From positions 1 to 64,000 of the forward strand of contig SCTS01000005.1 in NCBI GenBank assembly GCA_004322365.1: a DNA stretch of 64,000 nt, given 5' to 3'. Under the pieces are notes generated by a model. That model saw nothing but the letters and a program-made list of their open reading frames with translations, did not search any database and was not told the origin of the DNA. The position numbers and the translations under genes are program-made. Below, piece after piece: positions 7,843-14,912 of the stretch (positions are counted from its first letter, which is position 1; the number at the start of each line of letters is the position of its first letter). The stretch is from Patescibacteria group bacterium (GTDB lineage Bacteria > Patescibacteria > Paceibacteria > UBA9973 > UBA2103).

Positions 7843-8130
7843 ATGCCACAAGAATTTGATTTTAACTCTGTCCCTTCAAAGCTTTTCGTCGATACCGTTA
7901 ATGTTCGAGTTATCAATGGGCTCCTGCACCTTGCGGTAGAGTCAGGTCAAGCAACTTCATGCTTCTTACTTCCCTTGCCTGCTGCAAAAATGATCGCGAA
8001 AGCAATCACTAAACAAGTCGAGGAAATAGAAGAGAAAAACAACATCAAGTTTGATGATCGTCTTTCCAATGAGCCAGTCTTGAGCCCTTGGACCTCAGGG
8101 TCTAATGAAAATCCTGAGCAAAAGAAGTAG
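7843..8130 (+). CDS. Hypothetical cytosolic protein
   Basis: A 95-residue protein beginning MPQEFDFNSVPSKLFVDTVN, with a beta-rich first half and a helical second half (KMIAKAITKQVEEIEEKNNI) and a Pro/Ser/Asn-rich tail. It resembles in layout small beta-sandwich proteins of the DUF3467 kind, but the match is too weak to claim. The ATG at 7843 is chosen because the upstream extension would overlap the -10 region. It is followed by DoxX on the same strand with its own promoter-like TATACT at 8165. Confidence 0.65.
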   Translation: MPQEFDFNSVPSKLFVDTVNVRVINGLLHLAVESGQATSCFLLPLPAAKMIAKAITKQVEEIEEKNNIKFDDRLSNEPVLSPWTSGSNENPEQKK

Positions 8131-8202
8131 CAGAAGAGTGGTCAGCGCACTCGAAGCTCAGCTGTTATACTAGAATCATCTTATTATTTTAGTTTTTTGA
8201 GT

Positions 8203-8604
8203 ATGGATAAATACGCATCCGCTTTAGCACTTGTTGGTCGCCTCGCTCTTGCAGGCATCTTTGTAATCTTTGGTTTTACTAAAATTTCTGGCTTTGCCGG
8301 TATGGTTGCCTACGCAGGCTCTGTTGGGGTTCCCTTCCCTGAACTTGCAATCGCTCTAGCAATTGTTGTGGAGCTTCTGGGTGGAATCATGCTTGTCATA
8401 GGATTCAAAACAAAGTGGGTCGCTCTCGCTATTGCACTTTTTCTCGTTCCGGTTACCTATTACTTCCACACTGACTTCACCAATCCAGTGAACATGATAA
8501 TGCTCTGGAAGAATGTCTCAATTATAGGAGGCATGCTTGTCCTTGCTGCACACGGCGCGGGCAAGTACAGTTTGGATAGCATGCTCGCAAAAAAGAGCTA
8601 CTAA
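8203..8604 (+). CDS. DoxX family membrane protein
   Basis: A 133-residue protein with four predicted transmembrane helices. The DoxX signature is clear: LALAGIFVIFGFTKISGFAG near the N-terminus, FPELAIALAIVVELLGGIML in the second helix, and the WKNVSIIGGMLVLA helix at the end. Family members are quinone-linked oxidoreductase subunits or envelope thiol/redox proteins; the exact role here is unknown. The ATG at 8203 is preferred over a TTG at 8197. A strong terminator follows. Confidence 0.9.
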   Translation: MDKYASALALVGRLALAGIFVIFGFTKISGFAGMVAYAGSVGVPFPELAIALAIVVELLGGIMLVIGFKTKWVALAIALFLVPVTYYFHTDFTNPVNMIMLWKNVSIIGGMLVLAAHGAGKYSLDSMLAKKSY

Positions 8605-8614
8605 ATACCAATAC

Positions 8615-8644
8615 AAAAAACCTCCCCATGTGGGGAGGTTTTTT
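8615..8644. terminator. Bidirectional intrinsic terminator
   Basis: Six A residues, CCTCCCCA, a tight turn, TGGGGAGG and six T residues. It ends the DoxX transcript on the plus strand and can also end the protease transcript (stop at 8650) on the minus strand. Confidence 0.9.
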
Positions 8645-8649
8645 GTTAT

Positions 8650-9600
8650 CTATCCTATAGCCTCTCCCTTCTTAGTTGGCTCCGAAGAAAATGAAACTCC
8701 AAATTTCTTCTCTAATGCATCTTGATATCTAGAAGAACGAGCAGGCCTCAAGAGCTCTCGGAAGTAGTACTGTACCGCCGCATCGCTCACGATTTCTTTC
8801 ATCGATACTTCTCGTCCTTGGGACGAAAGTTCTTGCTTGAAGATTATATCCAATCCCTGAAGAGCAAGAGCGAATGCTTGTTCGAGTGAAATCGGCTCTT
8901 CTGCTTCACGATGTTCTCGTATCTGCACGAAGAGTGCTTGTATTCCCTGAAAAACACGAGGATGTTCAATAATCACTTTAACTTCGTTAATGGGAATAGC
9001 ACCACCAATTGAGCCGGTCGAATCTAGATTTGCAAAGGTATTGATACCTATGACTTCATCTTTTGCATTAAGCATCACTCCACCCGAGCTACCTGAGCGT
9101 ATGTCAGCATCTGTTCTGAAGGCGAATTGTTCGTGGCCATCAGGAACCGAAGTAACAGTCCCTTGAGAAAAACTTCCTCCTACACCAAGAGGATTGCCAG
9201 CAATTGTAATTGTTGCTCCTCTCCGCACCTTATCTGAATCTCCAATAACAAGTGGTTCGTGCTTAGTTCCCGCTACTTTTAAGAGGGCGAAATCACGAAC
9301 AGGATCGATATAAAAAATCTCTGCTGTTAACTTTTTCTTTGAATCCAATTGCACCACCAAAGCCTCATCTTGACTACCACCTGAAACAACATGTCTATTG
9401 GTAACAATAAGGCCGTCCTTTGACACAAAGAAACCACTTCCTTCAGCTGTTGGAGCCCAATGAGACTCTTGTGCTCGCTCAGGGCTCTTCGGGTCTATCG
9501 ACCCCGTAACTTCCTTAAAGACTTTCACACTGACTACCGAGGGTGCAACACGCTCGACGGTACGCTCTAATGGAGTTTTTTCTGTATATGCTTCAATCAT
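8650..9600 (-). CDS. Trypsin-like serine protease (HtrA/DegP type, no PDZ)
   Basis: A 316-residue protein with the S1C catalytic triad in the usual order: His70 in VTNRHVV, Asp103 in RDFALLKV, and Ser172 in RSGSSGGVML. The C-terminal third (about residues 205-316) is helical and Glu-rich rather than a PDZ domain. There is no signal peptide or membrane anchor at the N-terminus (MIEAYTEKTPLERTVERV), so it would act in the cytoplasm, which is unusual for HtrA-type enzymes. It is a single gene between two hairpins. The ATG at 9600 is the only sensible start. Confidence 0.88.
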   Translation of the reverse strand: MIEAYTEKTPLERTVERVAPSVVSVKVFKEVTGSIDPKSPERAQESHWAPTAEGSGFFVSKDGLIVTNRHVVSGGSQDEALVVQLDSKKKLTAEIFYIDPVRDFALLKVAGTKHEPLVIGDSDKVRRGATITIAGNPLGVGGSFSQGTVTSVPDGHEQFAFRTDADIRSGSSGGVMLNAKDEVIGINTFANLDSTGSIGGAIPINEVKVIIEHPRVFQGIQALFVQIREHREAEEPISLEQAFALALQGLDIIFKQELSSQGREVSMKEIVSDAAVQYYFRELLRPARSSRYQDALEKKFGVSFSSEPTKKGEAIG

Positions 9601-9636
9601 AATTCTTTGTATTGTACCTCATATATATCTATATGT

Positions 9637-9662
9637 CAATACCCGCCTAAGGGCGGGTATTG
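9637..9662. terminator. Hairpin terminator
   Basis: CAATACCCGCC-TAAG-GGCGGGTATTG is a perfect 11-bp stem between the lysozyme-like gene and the protease gene. It probably ends the lysozyme-like transcript, although a long T-run is missing. Confidence 0.65.
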
Positions 9663-9687
9663 AGTAGTTAATCTGTATTGAAAAACT

Positions 9688-10119
9688 TTATTTTTGAGCC
9701 AGTGTAGCTCCTTCTGTCGATTTCTTTGAGAGAGGTCCCCAACAAGCTTTAGAAGACGCCCAAGGCTTTGTGCCCTCTTTCTCATATAAACGCTTAGCGT
9801 AGGCAAGGTTACCGTCAAGGGTGTGCAGGTCGAGATTCATAGCCTCTGCTTGCTCTTCGTGATACTTGGTATTAATTTGCATCACACCTATATCCTTAGG
9901 GTTGACGACACCGCGCAATATATCGCCCTCTTTATCGACATGACGAATTCTGGACTCACACCATGCTATATCGGCCAAAATAGGCGTATCAGCGTAATAT
10001 TGTTTTACATACTGCCCTAAGGTCTCTACCTTTGGACCTTGTGGATTTGTGGTCGTAGAAAGCGCCGTAGGCGTAGACATAGCAACGCTGGCTAGCAATA
10101 GCATGATTGGTAAGAACAT
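9688..10119 (-). CDS. Secreted lysozyme-like (transglycosylase SLT-type) protein
   Basis: A 143-residue protein with an N-terminal signal peptide (about residues 1-22) and a lysozyme-like core: catalytic-type Glu in IAWCESRIRH, then GVMQINTKYH and a YAKRLYEKEGTKPWASSKACW segment as in lytic transglycosylase/lysozyme families. It should cleave the glycan strands of peptidoglycan at the cell surface. A structured leader with an intrinsic terminator lies upstream, so its expression may be riboregulated. Confidence 0.85.
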   Translation of the reverse strand: MFLPIMLLLASVAMSTPTALSTTTNPQGPKVETLGQYVKQYYADTPILADIAWCESRIRHVDKEGDILRGVVNPKDIGVMQINTKYHEEQAEAMNLDLHTLDGNLAYAKRLYEKEGTKPWASSKACWGPLSKKSTEGATLAQK

Positions 10120-10335
10120 AAAATTTAATGATTTTGGCCCATAAGGGCCGTTAGTGCTGGTGTACGACTGCTTTGAGTTCCCCTTCCTAATAATCGATGA
10201 TCGGGGTACTAAAAAAGCCGGCCCGAAAGCCGACTACCTCATTACGTTAGCACTGGCTACTTTTGGTGTCAAGGCTTGCGGAACCCAAAATCACCTTTAT
10301 ACGGCTCTATAAAGCCGTATAAATGGAAAATGGAA
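10120..10335 (-). promoter_or_regulatory. Structured leader of the lysozyme-like gene, candidate riboswitch
   Basis: Read on the minus strand, the leader holds a hairpin at 10296-10323 (TTTATACGGCT/AGCCGTATAAA), then GGGTTCC followed by CCAGTGCTAACG (10245-10257), then the terminator at 10210-10235, and after it a second similar unit, GGGGAACTC followed by ACCAGCACTAACG (10149-10162). The repeated 'GG(T/A)(T/A)C(C) ... CCAGNNCTAACG' pattern looks like two related RNA modules. The CAGCTAAC-type core and the cell-wall hydrolase downstream recall the c-di-AMP (ydaO) riboswitch, but other ydaO hallmarks are missing, so the class is open. Confidence 0.4.
10210..10235 (-). terminator. Intrinsic terminator in the leader
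   Basis: On the minus strand AGTCGGC-TTTCGG-GCCGGCT is followed by a run of T residues. It lies between the LOG gene and the lysozyme-like gene. It either ends the LOG transcript or acts as an attenuator for the lysozyme-like gene. Confidence 0.75.
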
Positions 10336-10373
10336 AATAGGGTTTTTAGGTCTTTTTGATCTTTAAAAAGCTT

Positions 10374-10430
10374 CCCCGCCTAAACGCTAAATGATCCCTG
10401 CGGATCCGATGAGGCATCGCCTAGCCCCTG
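10374..10430. repeat. Interspersed repeat block with BamHI-core unit
   Basis: Contains the reverse complement of a 33-bp unit (10393-10425) that recurs at 15849-15881, 17428-17458 and 57021-57053. The unit has the form GCTAGGCGATG...CATC, then GGATCCG(A/C)AGGGATC. It lies directly downstream of the LOG gene. Confidence 0.75.
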
Positions 10431-10433
10431 CTC

Positions 10434-11159
10434 TTAGCATTTAACGAGGGTCAAAATTGCCTGATGAGCCTCCTCAGGAGTGTCGACGACAACAAAAAGG
10501 TCTAAATCCTCCTTATTGATGGTCTTATATTTAAGAAGAAGGTGGTCTTTAAAGAAAGCGATAAGTGGTGTCCAGTATTCCTTATTGTAGAGAATGATAG
10601 GAATCCTTTTAATTTTATTAGTCTGAACTAGGGTCAAAATTTCAAATAGCTCATCCATAGTTCCAAAACCTCCTGGGAAGTAGATATAGACCTCTGAGGC
10701 AAAGGAAAGCATCACTTTCCGAGTGAAGAAGTAGTTAAATGTGGCAGTTTCCGTAAGGTATGGATTTGGCTTCTGCTCCATAGGGAGATTAATATTTATT
10801 CCTACAGATTGCCCACCAGTTTCAAACGCCCCCTTACTTGCAGCCTCCATTACACCGTTCCCCCCTCCAGTAATGACTACAAAGCCAGATTGAGCCAGCT
10901 TACCTGCAAGCAAAGTTGCATCCTCATATATCTTTGGATCCATATGAGAACGCGCCGAACCAAAGAAAGTGGCTGCGAGACGATACTTACGGAGCATGGA
11001 GAACCCATCAATCAACTCACCCATTATCTTGAATATGCGCCACGACTCCATGTCCTTAGTGTGGTCGGTCTTTTCAGGATCACAGACGCGAAGATCACCT
11101 TCCATGCGGTGCTCGCTTGGCGGATTTACTATTCTATATTTTCGTTGTGGATCAGGCAT
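10434..11159 (-). CDS. LOG family protein (TIGR00730-type)
   Basis: A 241-residue Rossmann-fold protein with the two family motifs: ITGGGNGVMEAASKGAFE (phosphate-binding loop) and PGGFGTMDELFEILTLVQ. Characterised members are cytokinin riboside 5'-monophosphate phosphoribohydrolases, which release the base from nucleoside monophosphates; in bacteria the natural substrate is often unknown. An N-terminal extension of about 45 residues carries no known motif. Single-gene unit flanked by repeat blocks. The ATG at 11159 gives the full length. Confidence 0.85.
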   Translation of the reverse strand: MPDPQRKYRIVNPPSEHRMEGDLRVCDPEKTDHTKDMESWRIFKIMGELIDGFSMLRKYRLAATFFGSARSHMDPKIYEDATLLAGKLAQSGFVVITGGGNGVMEAASKGAFETGGQSVGININLPMEQKPNPYLTETATFNYFFTRKVMLSFASEVYIYFPGGFGTMDELFEILTLVQTNKIKRIPIILYNKEYWTPLIAFFKDHLLLKYKTINKEDLDLFVVVDTPEEAHQAILTLVKC

Positions 11160-11192
11160 GGTTAGAGTGTAACATTTGAAACTACGAGGTTA

Positions 11193-11222
11193 TAGCTTTC
11201 AGGTGCCAGGTTCCAGCTTTTA
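11193..11222. repeat. Interspersed AGCTTT/CAGGTG repeat
   Basis: TAGCTTTCAGGTGCCAGG followed by TTCCAGCTTTT. A single arm of the dispersed family built from degenerate 7-8 bp units, between the LOG and exonuclease genes. Confidence 0.7.
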
Positions 11223-11235
11223 AGATGGGGAGAAA

Positions 11236-11835
11236 TTAGTGCGAAAGCCAAGGGATTGGAAAAGGAGAGAACTCTGGAAGAAGAGGCTTGCCATAGAGGA
11301 GTCGTGAAGCAACTTCAGCATGTGAAAGAGCGCCGGTAAGAGCCTTATGAGGTTTTGGCTCTTCTGGGATGCCGACATACTTGAGTGCAACATCGAGAGT
11401 AAGCTTGGTGTGATGTTTTTCTTCATCAAACGGAGGAGTAATGCCTCGCTCCACCATGTGCATGTAGGTGAGAGTATGGGTATCGAGTGTGCGGTGTGCA
11501 AACGGAAAATTAATACCCCCTCTCTCGCAAGCGGCAATCAAGAAATCTCTATCAAAAGATGGGTTTTGTCCTACAAAAGTTCGATCATGTACAGTAAGTG
11601 TCCATGAAATAAAATCTTGCACGAGCTCTATTTCGCTTTTCTTTGAAAGATCAATGGCTTGTGCGTGTGAAAAACCATTAACCCCAAGTGCCTCTTCATT
11701 AATATGAGCTCCGTCCCATACCCTACACTCGCCATAAAAACGATTCGTAGGAGTAGCAACATCAACTCCCCCAATTGAGAGTATTGAATTCTTATGAGAC
11801 TCTGTGCCTGAGCATTCGATATCTAGAGCAATCAT
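11236..11835 (-). CDS. DnaQ-like DEDDh exonuclease, atypical last motif
   Basis: A 199-residue RNase H-fold exonuclease of the DnaQ type. Asp5 and Glu7 are in LDIEC (Exo I), GQNPSFDRDFL gives the Exo II Asp, and PHKALTGALSHAEV gives the His of Exo III. In canonical DEDDh enzymes an Asp follows that His by five residues (HxAxxD); here a Gly is found, so one metal ligand seems missing or moved. It could be a proofreading-like or RNA-trimming 3'-5' exonuclease with altered activity, or an inactive relative. The ATG at 11835 starts right at the first beta-strand. Confidence 0.8.
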   Translation of the reverse strand: MIALDIECSGTESHKNSILSIGGVDVATPTNRFYGECRVWDGAHINEEALGVNGFSHAQAIDLSKKSEIELVQDFISWTLTVHDRTFVGQNPSFDRDFLIAACERGGINFPFAHRTLDTHTLTYMHMVERGITPPFDEEKHHTKLTLDVALKYVGIPEEPKPHKALTGALSHAEVASRLLYGKPLLPEFSPFPIPWLSH

Positions 11836-11846
11836 CTTACTAGGGT

Positions 11847-11924
11847 ACAGGTTCTAGGTTCTAGGTGCCAGCTTTTTATGAACTAAAACTATGCCTTAAA
11901 CCTAGAAGCTAGCACCTAGAACCT
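11847..11924. repeat. Interspersed hairpin repeat block
   Basis: Left arm AGGTTCTAGGTGCCAGCTTT and right arm AAACCTAGAAGCTAGCACCT followed by AGAACCTT are near reverse complements separated by about 24 bases. A member of the dispersed family, lying upstream of the exonuclease gene. Confidence 0.75.
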
Positions 11925-11970
11925 TCTAAAAATCACCCCGTGCATCTCTCATGCTCTCAGGCATTTTCAC

Positions 11971-12012
11971 CTGTATAGTTTAATCTAACGATCGTTAAAT
12001 TAAACTATACAG
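11971..12012. repeat. 42-bp palindrome, copy 1
   Basis: Arms CTGTATAGTTTAATCTAACG and CGTTAAATTAAACTATACAG around AT. Nineteen of twenty positions pair. The related copies are at 17530, 19273 and 60632. This copy is enclosed by two blocks of the other repeat family (11847-11924 and 12050-12078). Confidence 0.9.
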
Positions 12013-12049
12013 TTCTTTTTTCATCTTTATGTGTTTATTTGATTTGAAA

Positions 12050-12078
12050 AGCTAAAACCTAACACCTAGAACCTAGCC
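12050..12078. repeat. Interspersed ACCTAG-type repeat
   Basis: GCTAAAACCTAACACCTAG followed by AACCTAGCC, a right-arm member of the dispersed family, between palindrome copy 1 and the stop of the next gene. Confidence 0.7.
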
Positions 12079-12087
12079 CCTTCCCCG

Positions 12088-12492
12088 CTAAAGTCCATTA
12101 CAACGGCCAGCGTGGTAGCCCGCACTCTCAGCGGAAGCCCTGCTGTTGAAATAAATTCTGTCTGTTGAGGGAATCTTTACTGCAAGCGGGCACCATGGGA
12201 AAAAGTAGGTACTGCCTGTTTTTGACGCTACAAAATAGCCCGCAGCCTGAGGTGGTGGCGGTAAAACAATTTCTTCTCTTATGCCGCCAAGGCCTAAGAA
12301 TCCGGCGAGAGTTGAAGTACTTTGACCATCTGGATAAAGAACCTTAAATTGACCCTTTTCTGAATAAAAAACAGAAAGCCTACCGAGTCCAAAGGCCAGA
12401 AAAGCAACCAATACAATTACAAGAACAATTAGGGCGTTTTCCCGTACCCTTCCCCACAGAGCCTTGATTTTATTAGTGAAATCACGAAACAT
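12088..12492 (-). CDS. Membrane-anchored protein with Ada-like zinc-binding domain
   Basis: A 134-residue protein with an N-terminal cytoplasmic basic segment, one transmembrane helix (about residues 20-42) and a C-terminal domain (about 84-134) of the form YFVASKTGSTYFFPWCPLA...IYFNSRASAESAGYHAGRC. That is the metal-binding domain of Ada (methylphosphotriester-type), which is common on small anchored CPR proteins; only two of the four classical Cys remain visible. Function in this setting is unknown. It is a single gene between repeats. Confidence 0.8.
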   Translation of the reverse strand: MFRDFTNKIKALWGRVRENALIVLVIVLVAFLAFGLGRLSVFYSEKGQFKVLYPDGQSTSTLAGFLGLGGIREEIVLPPPPQAAGYFVASKTGSTYFFPWCPLAVKIPSTDRIYFNSRASAESAGYHAGRCNGL

Positions 12493-12512
12493 ATTGAGTG
12501 GATTTCAGTTAT

Positions 12513-12639
12513 ACCCTGTTAAATCTGGCTCAAAGCCAGCCAGCTTGAAATTTTCCCTGAAAACAGTTATATTCTATAGTATAGAGTACGCAATGAGCGG
12601 TTTTCTATACACCTAAGTCCAAGCTGGATTTAACAGGGT
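12513..12639. mobile_element. MITE-like element with 13-bp terminal inverted repeats
   Basis: ACCCTGTTAAATC (12513-12525) is perfectly repeated in inverse as GATTTAACAGGGT (12627-12639). The symmetry resumes further in with CCAGCTTG (left) against CAAGCTGG (right), offset by a short extra hairpin TGGCTCAAAGCCAG in the left arm. The 100-base interior has no gene. This is the form of a small non-autonomous transposon or of a long terminator hairpin. No target-site duplication is obvious. Confidence 0.55.
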
Positions 12640-12680
12640 GTAAGAATTTCTAAGCTCGATACTCGCTAAGAACTTCTAAC

Positions 12681-12953
12681 ATGGCAACAAAAAAAGCAGC
12701 CGGCTCAGCGAAAAATCTCACAGATTCCAATCCGCAATACTTGGGCGTTAAGCTCTATGAGGGTCAAAAGGCAAAGAAAGGCTCAATCATCATCCGTCAG
12801 CGCGGTACAAAATTCATGCCAGGAAAGAATGTTGATGTAGGTAAAGACCACACACTCTATGCAGTTGAGGAAGGTACTGTTTCTTTCCGCCTCGCTCGAA
12901 AAGTTCGTTTTGATGGCTCTACCATCAAACGCAATGTCGTCGATGTAAAGTAA
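12681..12953 (+). CDS. rpmA: 50S ribosomal protein L27
   Basis: A 90-residue protein with the L27 core: SAKNLTDSNPQYLGVKLYEGQ, then GSIIIRQRGTKFMPGKNV and the C-terminal VSFRLARKVRF. L27 sits near the peptidyl-transferase centre of the large subunit. The start MATKKAAGSAKN is short and has no cleavable leader as in Firmicutes. It is not next to rplU here (18584), unlike in most bacteria. A shared terminator separates it from the convergent rplI. Confidence 0.95.
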   Translation: MATKKAAGSAKNLTDSNPQYLGVKLYEGQKAKKGSIIIRQRGTKFMPGKNVDVGKDHTLYAVEEGTVSFRLARKVRFDGSTIKRNVVDVK

Positions 12954-12975
12954 ATACCTTTCGTACGCAATAAAC

Positions 12976-13005
12976 AAAAAACTCCACATATCTGTGGAGT
13001 TTTTT
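12976..13005. terminator. Bidirectional intrinsic terminator between rpmA and rplI
   Basis: AAAAAA-CTCCACA-TATC-TGTGGAG-TTTTTT. The stop codon of rplI (13004-13006) lies in its right edge, so both convergent genes use it. Confidence 0.9.
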
Positions 13006-13453
13006 AATTAACGCCCGTCAGAGAAACAGTAAGTTCTGCAAAAGCGCTTTGAATTTTTACTTCAACTCGGTGAGATCCGAGCTTTTTTATTGGGCCATCA
13101 ACAATCAAAATTGAATCCTCAGGCACTGACATTTTAAATTGCTTCAAAATAGCTTGGGCAACTTGTTTTGCATGAATAGACTCAAAGAGCGTCCCTTTTT
13201 CATTTGCTTTGGCCTGAATTTCAATGACCTTTCCATCAATCTCAGCAAGTGCTTTTTTAGCTAAGGTGGCATCCATAGCCACTTTATCTTTTGCGCTCTG
13301 ATTTCGTTTTTCAAAACTACGAACATTCTCAGCTGTAGCAGGCAAAGCCAACTTCTTTGGAATCAAGACATTCTGAGCGTACCCATCAGCCACAGTAATC
13401 AGAGTTCCCCGTTGACCTACCTTCTTAACATCGGCGAGCATTATGACTTTCAT
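13004..13453 (-). CDS. rplI: 50S ribosomal protein L9
   Basis: A 149-residue protein with the typical L9 N-terminal domain (MKVIMLADVKKVGQRGTLITV, then GYAQNVLIPKKLALPAT), a long connecting helix and a C-terminal domain. It binds 23S rRNA near L1. Some CPR lineages lack L9, so its presence is a useful marker for placing this genome. Single gene, convergent with rpmA. Confidence 0.95.
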   Translation of the reverse strand: MKVIMLADVKKVGQRGTLITVADGYAQNVLIPKKLALPATAENVRSFEKRNQSAKDKVAMDATLAKKALAEIDGKVIEIQAKANEKGTLFESIHAKQVAQAILKQFKMSVPEDSILIVDGPIKKLGSHRVEVKIQSAFAELTVSLTGVN

Positions 13454-13464
13454 TCCTATCAGTT

Positions 13465-13542
13465 TACAGGTTTCAGCTGTCAGGTGCCAGCTTTTTTTCT
13501 GAATTCAAAGCTGGAAGCTGAAAGCCGACAGCTGAAAGCTAA
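13465..13542. repeat. Interspersed hairpin repeat block
   Basis: Left arm ACAGGTTTCAGCTGTCAGGT followed by GCCAGCTTT; right arm AAAGCTGGAAGCTGAAAGCC followed by GACAGCTGAAAGCT. The arms face each other over about 15 bases. It separates rplI from the S41 peptidase gene. Confidence 0.8.
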
Positions 13543-13545
13543 CTC

Positions 13546-14760
13546 CTACTTTCCTGTAATCAAAAACTCCGCAGCCCTCTCTAGTTGAGGATCGCGCTTT
13601 GCGTCTATGTCTTCCTTAGTAACTGCCACTTCAATATCAGGAACTATGCCCTCATGAGAAATAGAGATTCCATTAGGAGTTAGCCAACGAGCAATAGTTA
13701 TTTTTAATGAAGTATCTGCGGTTACATTAAAAAGTTGCTGTACCGATCCTTTACCGAATGATTTTCCGCCAATAAGAGTTGCCTTGCCATGATCACGGAG
13801 TGCCCCCGCTAGAATCTCTGATGCGGAAGCAGAGCCTTCGTCAATTAAAATCGCAAATTTTACCTTGTCAGAAAAAACATCATACCCACGACTTCGACTC
13901 ACATCAGGAGCCTGCTTAGAACCAAAATCTTCAGTAACTATCACCTTCCCTACTGGCAAAAACCAACTAGCAATGTCAACGGCCACCTCCAAGTAGCCAC
14001 CAGGGTTACCGCGAAGATCAATAATCATTTTATTGGAACCTGAATCAGCAAACTCACGAATAGCCTGACGGAACTTCTCGGGAGCATTTGCATTAAATGT
14101 AAAGAGACGGATTACAAACACACCATCAGGGCGCGATGTTGTCTTAATGGTTGGGAGGTTAATAGTGGCTCGAACGAGCGTCACATCAAATGGAGCGTCT
14201 TTGCCACGAATCACTGTGATAGTGACTGGCGTACCAATTTCTCCTCGAATAACACTGACTGCATCATCAACAGATATGCCAACAGTATCTTTACCTTCAA
14301 TTTTTAGAATGACATCCCCACTCCTCATTCCAGCCTTTGATGCAGGTGTACCTTCAAGTGGCGCTACTACGGTAAGTATTCCATCTTTAAGACCTAACTC
14401 CATCCCAACACCGCCAAAATCACCTTGAACTTGACTATCAAAAAGTTTTTTCTCTTTTGGAGGGAAAAAGGTTGTATAAGGATCACCATAAGAAGCGGCG
14501 AGGCCTTCTATCATTCCCCACAACCTGTCTTCATCAGTGCTCGCTGCTGTAGTGGTGGATGGAGTAAAATTTTGATCAAGTAATTCCCACGCCTTAAATA
14601 ACGGCTGCAAATCAGCTTTTGAATGATCGGTGGCACCACGCGCCTGAGTTGTCCAAGGAACCATTCCTCCAGCTTCTGTACCAACAAAGAAGGCAACAAT
14701 GGCAACAAGTACTACCGCTATCAGTGCAGTGCGAAGTCCAATCTTAGAATTCTCTTTCAT
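13546..14760 (-). CDS. C-terminal processing peptidase, S41 family
   Basis: A 404-residue envelope protease: an N-terminal signal anchor (about residues 9-29), a helical region, a PDZ domain (about 115-200, GGVGMELGLKDGILTVVAPL) and an S41 domain with IDLRGNPGGYL, the Ser in DEGSASASEILAG and the Lys in GGKSFGKGSVQ. This Ser-Lys dyad cuts C-termini of unfolded or tagged periplasmic-type proteins and often targets wall hydrolases. Single gene between repeat blocks. Confidence 0.93.
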   Translation of the reverse strand: MKENSKIGLRTALIAVVLVAIVAFFVGTEAGGMVPWTTQARGATDHSKADLQPLFKAWELLDQNFTPSTTTAASTDEDRLWGMIEGLAASYGDPYTTFFPPKEKKLFDSQVQGDFGGVGMELGLKDGILTVVAPLEGTPASKAGMRSGDVILKIEGKDTVGISVDDAVSVIRGEIGTPVTITVIRGKDAPFDVTLVRATINLPTIKTTSRPDGVFVIRLFTFNANAPEKFRQAIREFADSGSNKMIIDLRGNPGGYLEVAVDIASWFLPVGKVIVTEDFGSKQAPDVSRSRGYDVFSDKVKFAILIDEGSASASEILAGALRDHGKATLIGGKSFGKGSVQQLFNVTADTSLKITIARWLTPNGISISHEGIVPDIEVAVTKEDIDAKRDPQLERAAEFLITGK

Positions 14761-14786
14761 TGTTTCCTATTATGCCACACTCGAGT

Positions 14787-14884
14787 AGGTGTCAGGTTTT
14801 AGGTTACAGGTTTCAGCGTGTGGATACTAAACCGAGAAGCTCAAACCCTCTCCCCTGAAAGCTGAAAGCTGGCACCTGAAAGCT
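14787..14884. repeat. Interspersed hairpin repeat block
   Basis: Left arm TAGGTGTCAGGTTTTAGG followed by TTACAGGTTTCAGC; right arm CTGAAAGCTGAAAGCTGG followed by CACCTGAAAGCT. It fills the divergent gap between the S41 peptidase and corA-like genes and runs into the dyad at 14884. Confidence 0.8.
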
Positions 14885-14912
14885 CATCAAAACAGGTATA
14901 CTGTTTTGATGA
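14884..14912 (+). promoter_or_regulatory. Dyad over the -10 box and start codon of the CorA-like gene
   Basis: TCATCAAAACAG-GTATA-CTGTTTTGATGA is a perfect 12-bp dyad. Its centre contains the -10 box TATACT (14897-14902) and its right arm contains the ATG at 14909. It could be a repressor operator, or an RNA hairpin if transcription starts further upstream. Confidence 0.6.

Noticed and set aside
12570..12595. Fifth copy of the 42-bp palindrome inside the MITE-like element
   Set aside because: TATTCTATAGTATAGAGTA only partly resembles the arm and is not followed by the TTAACG centre or a mirrored arm.
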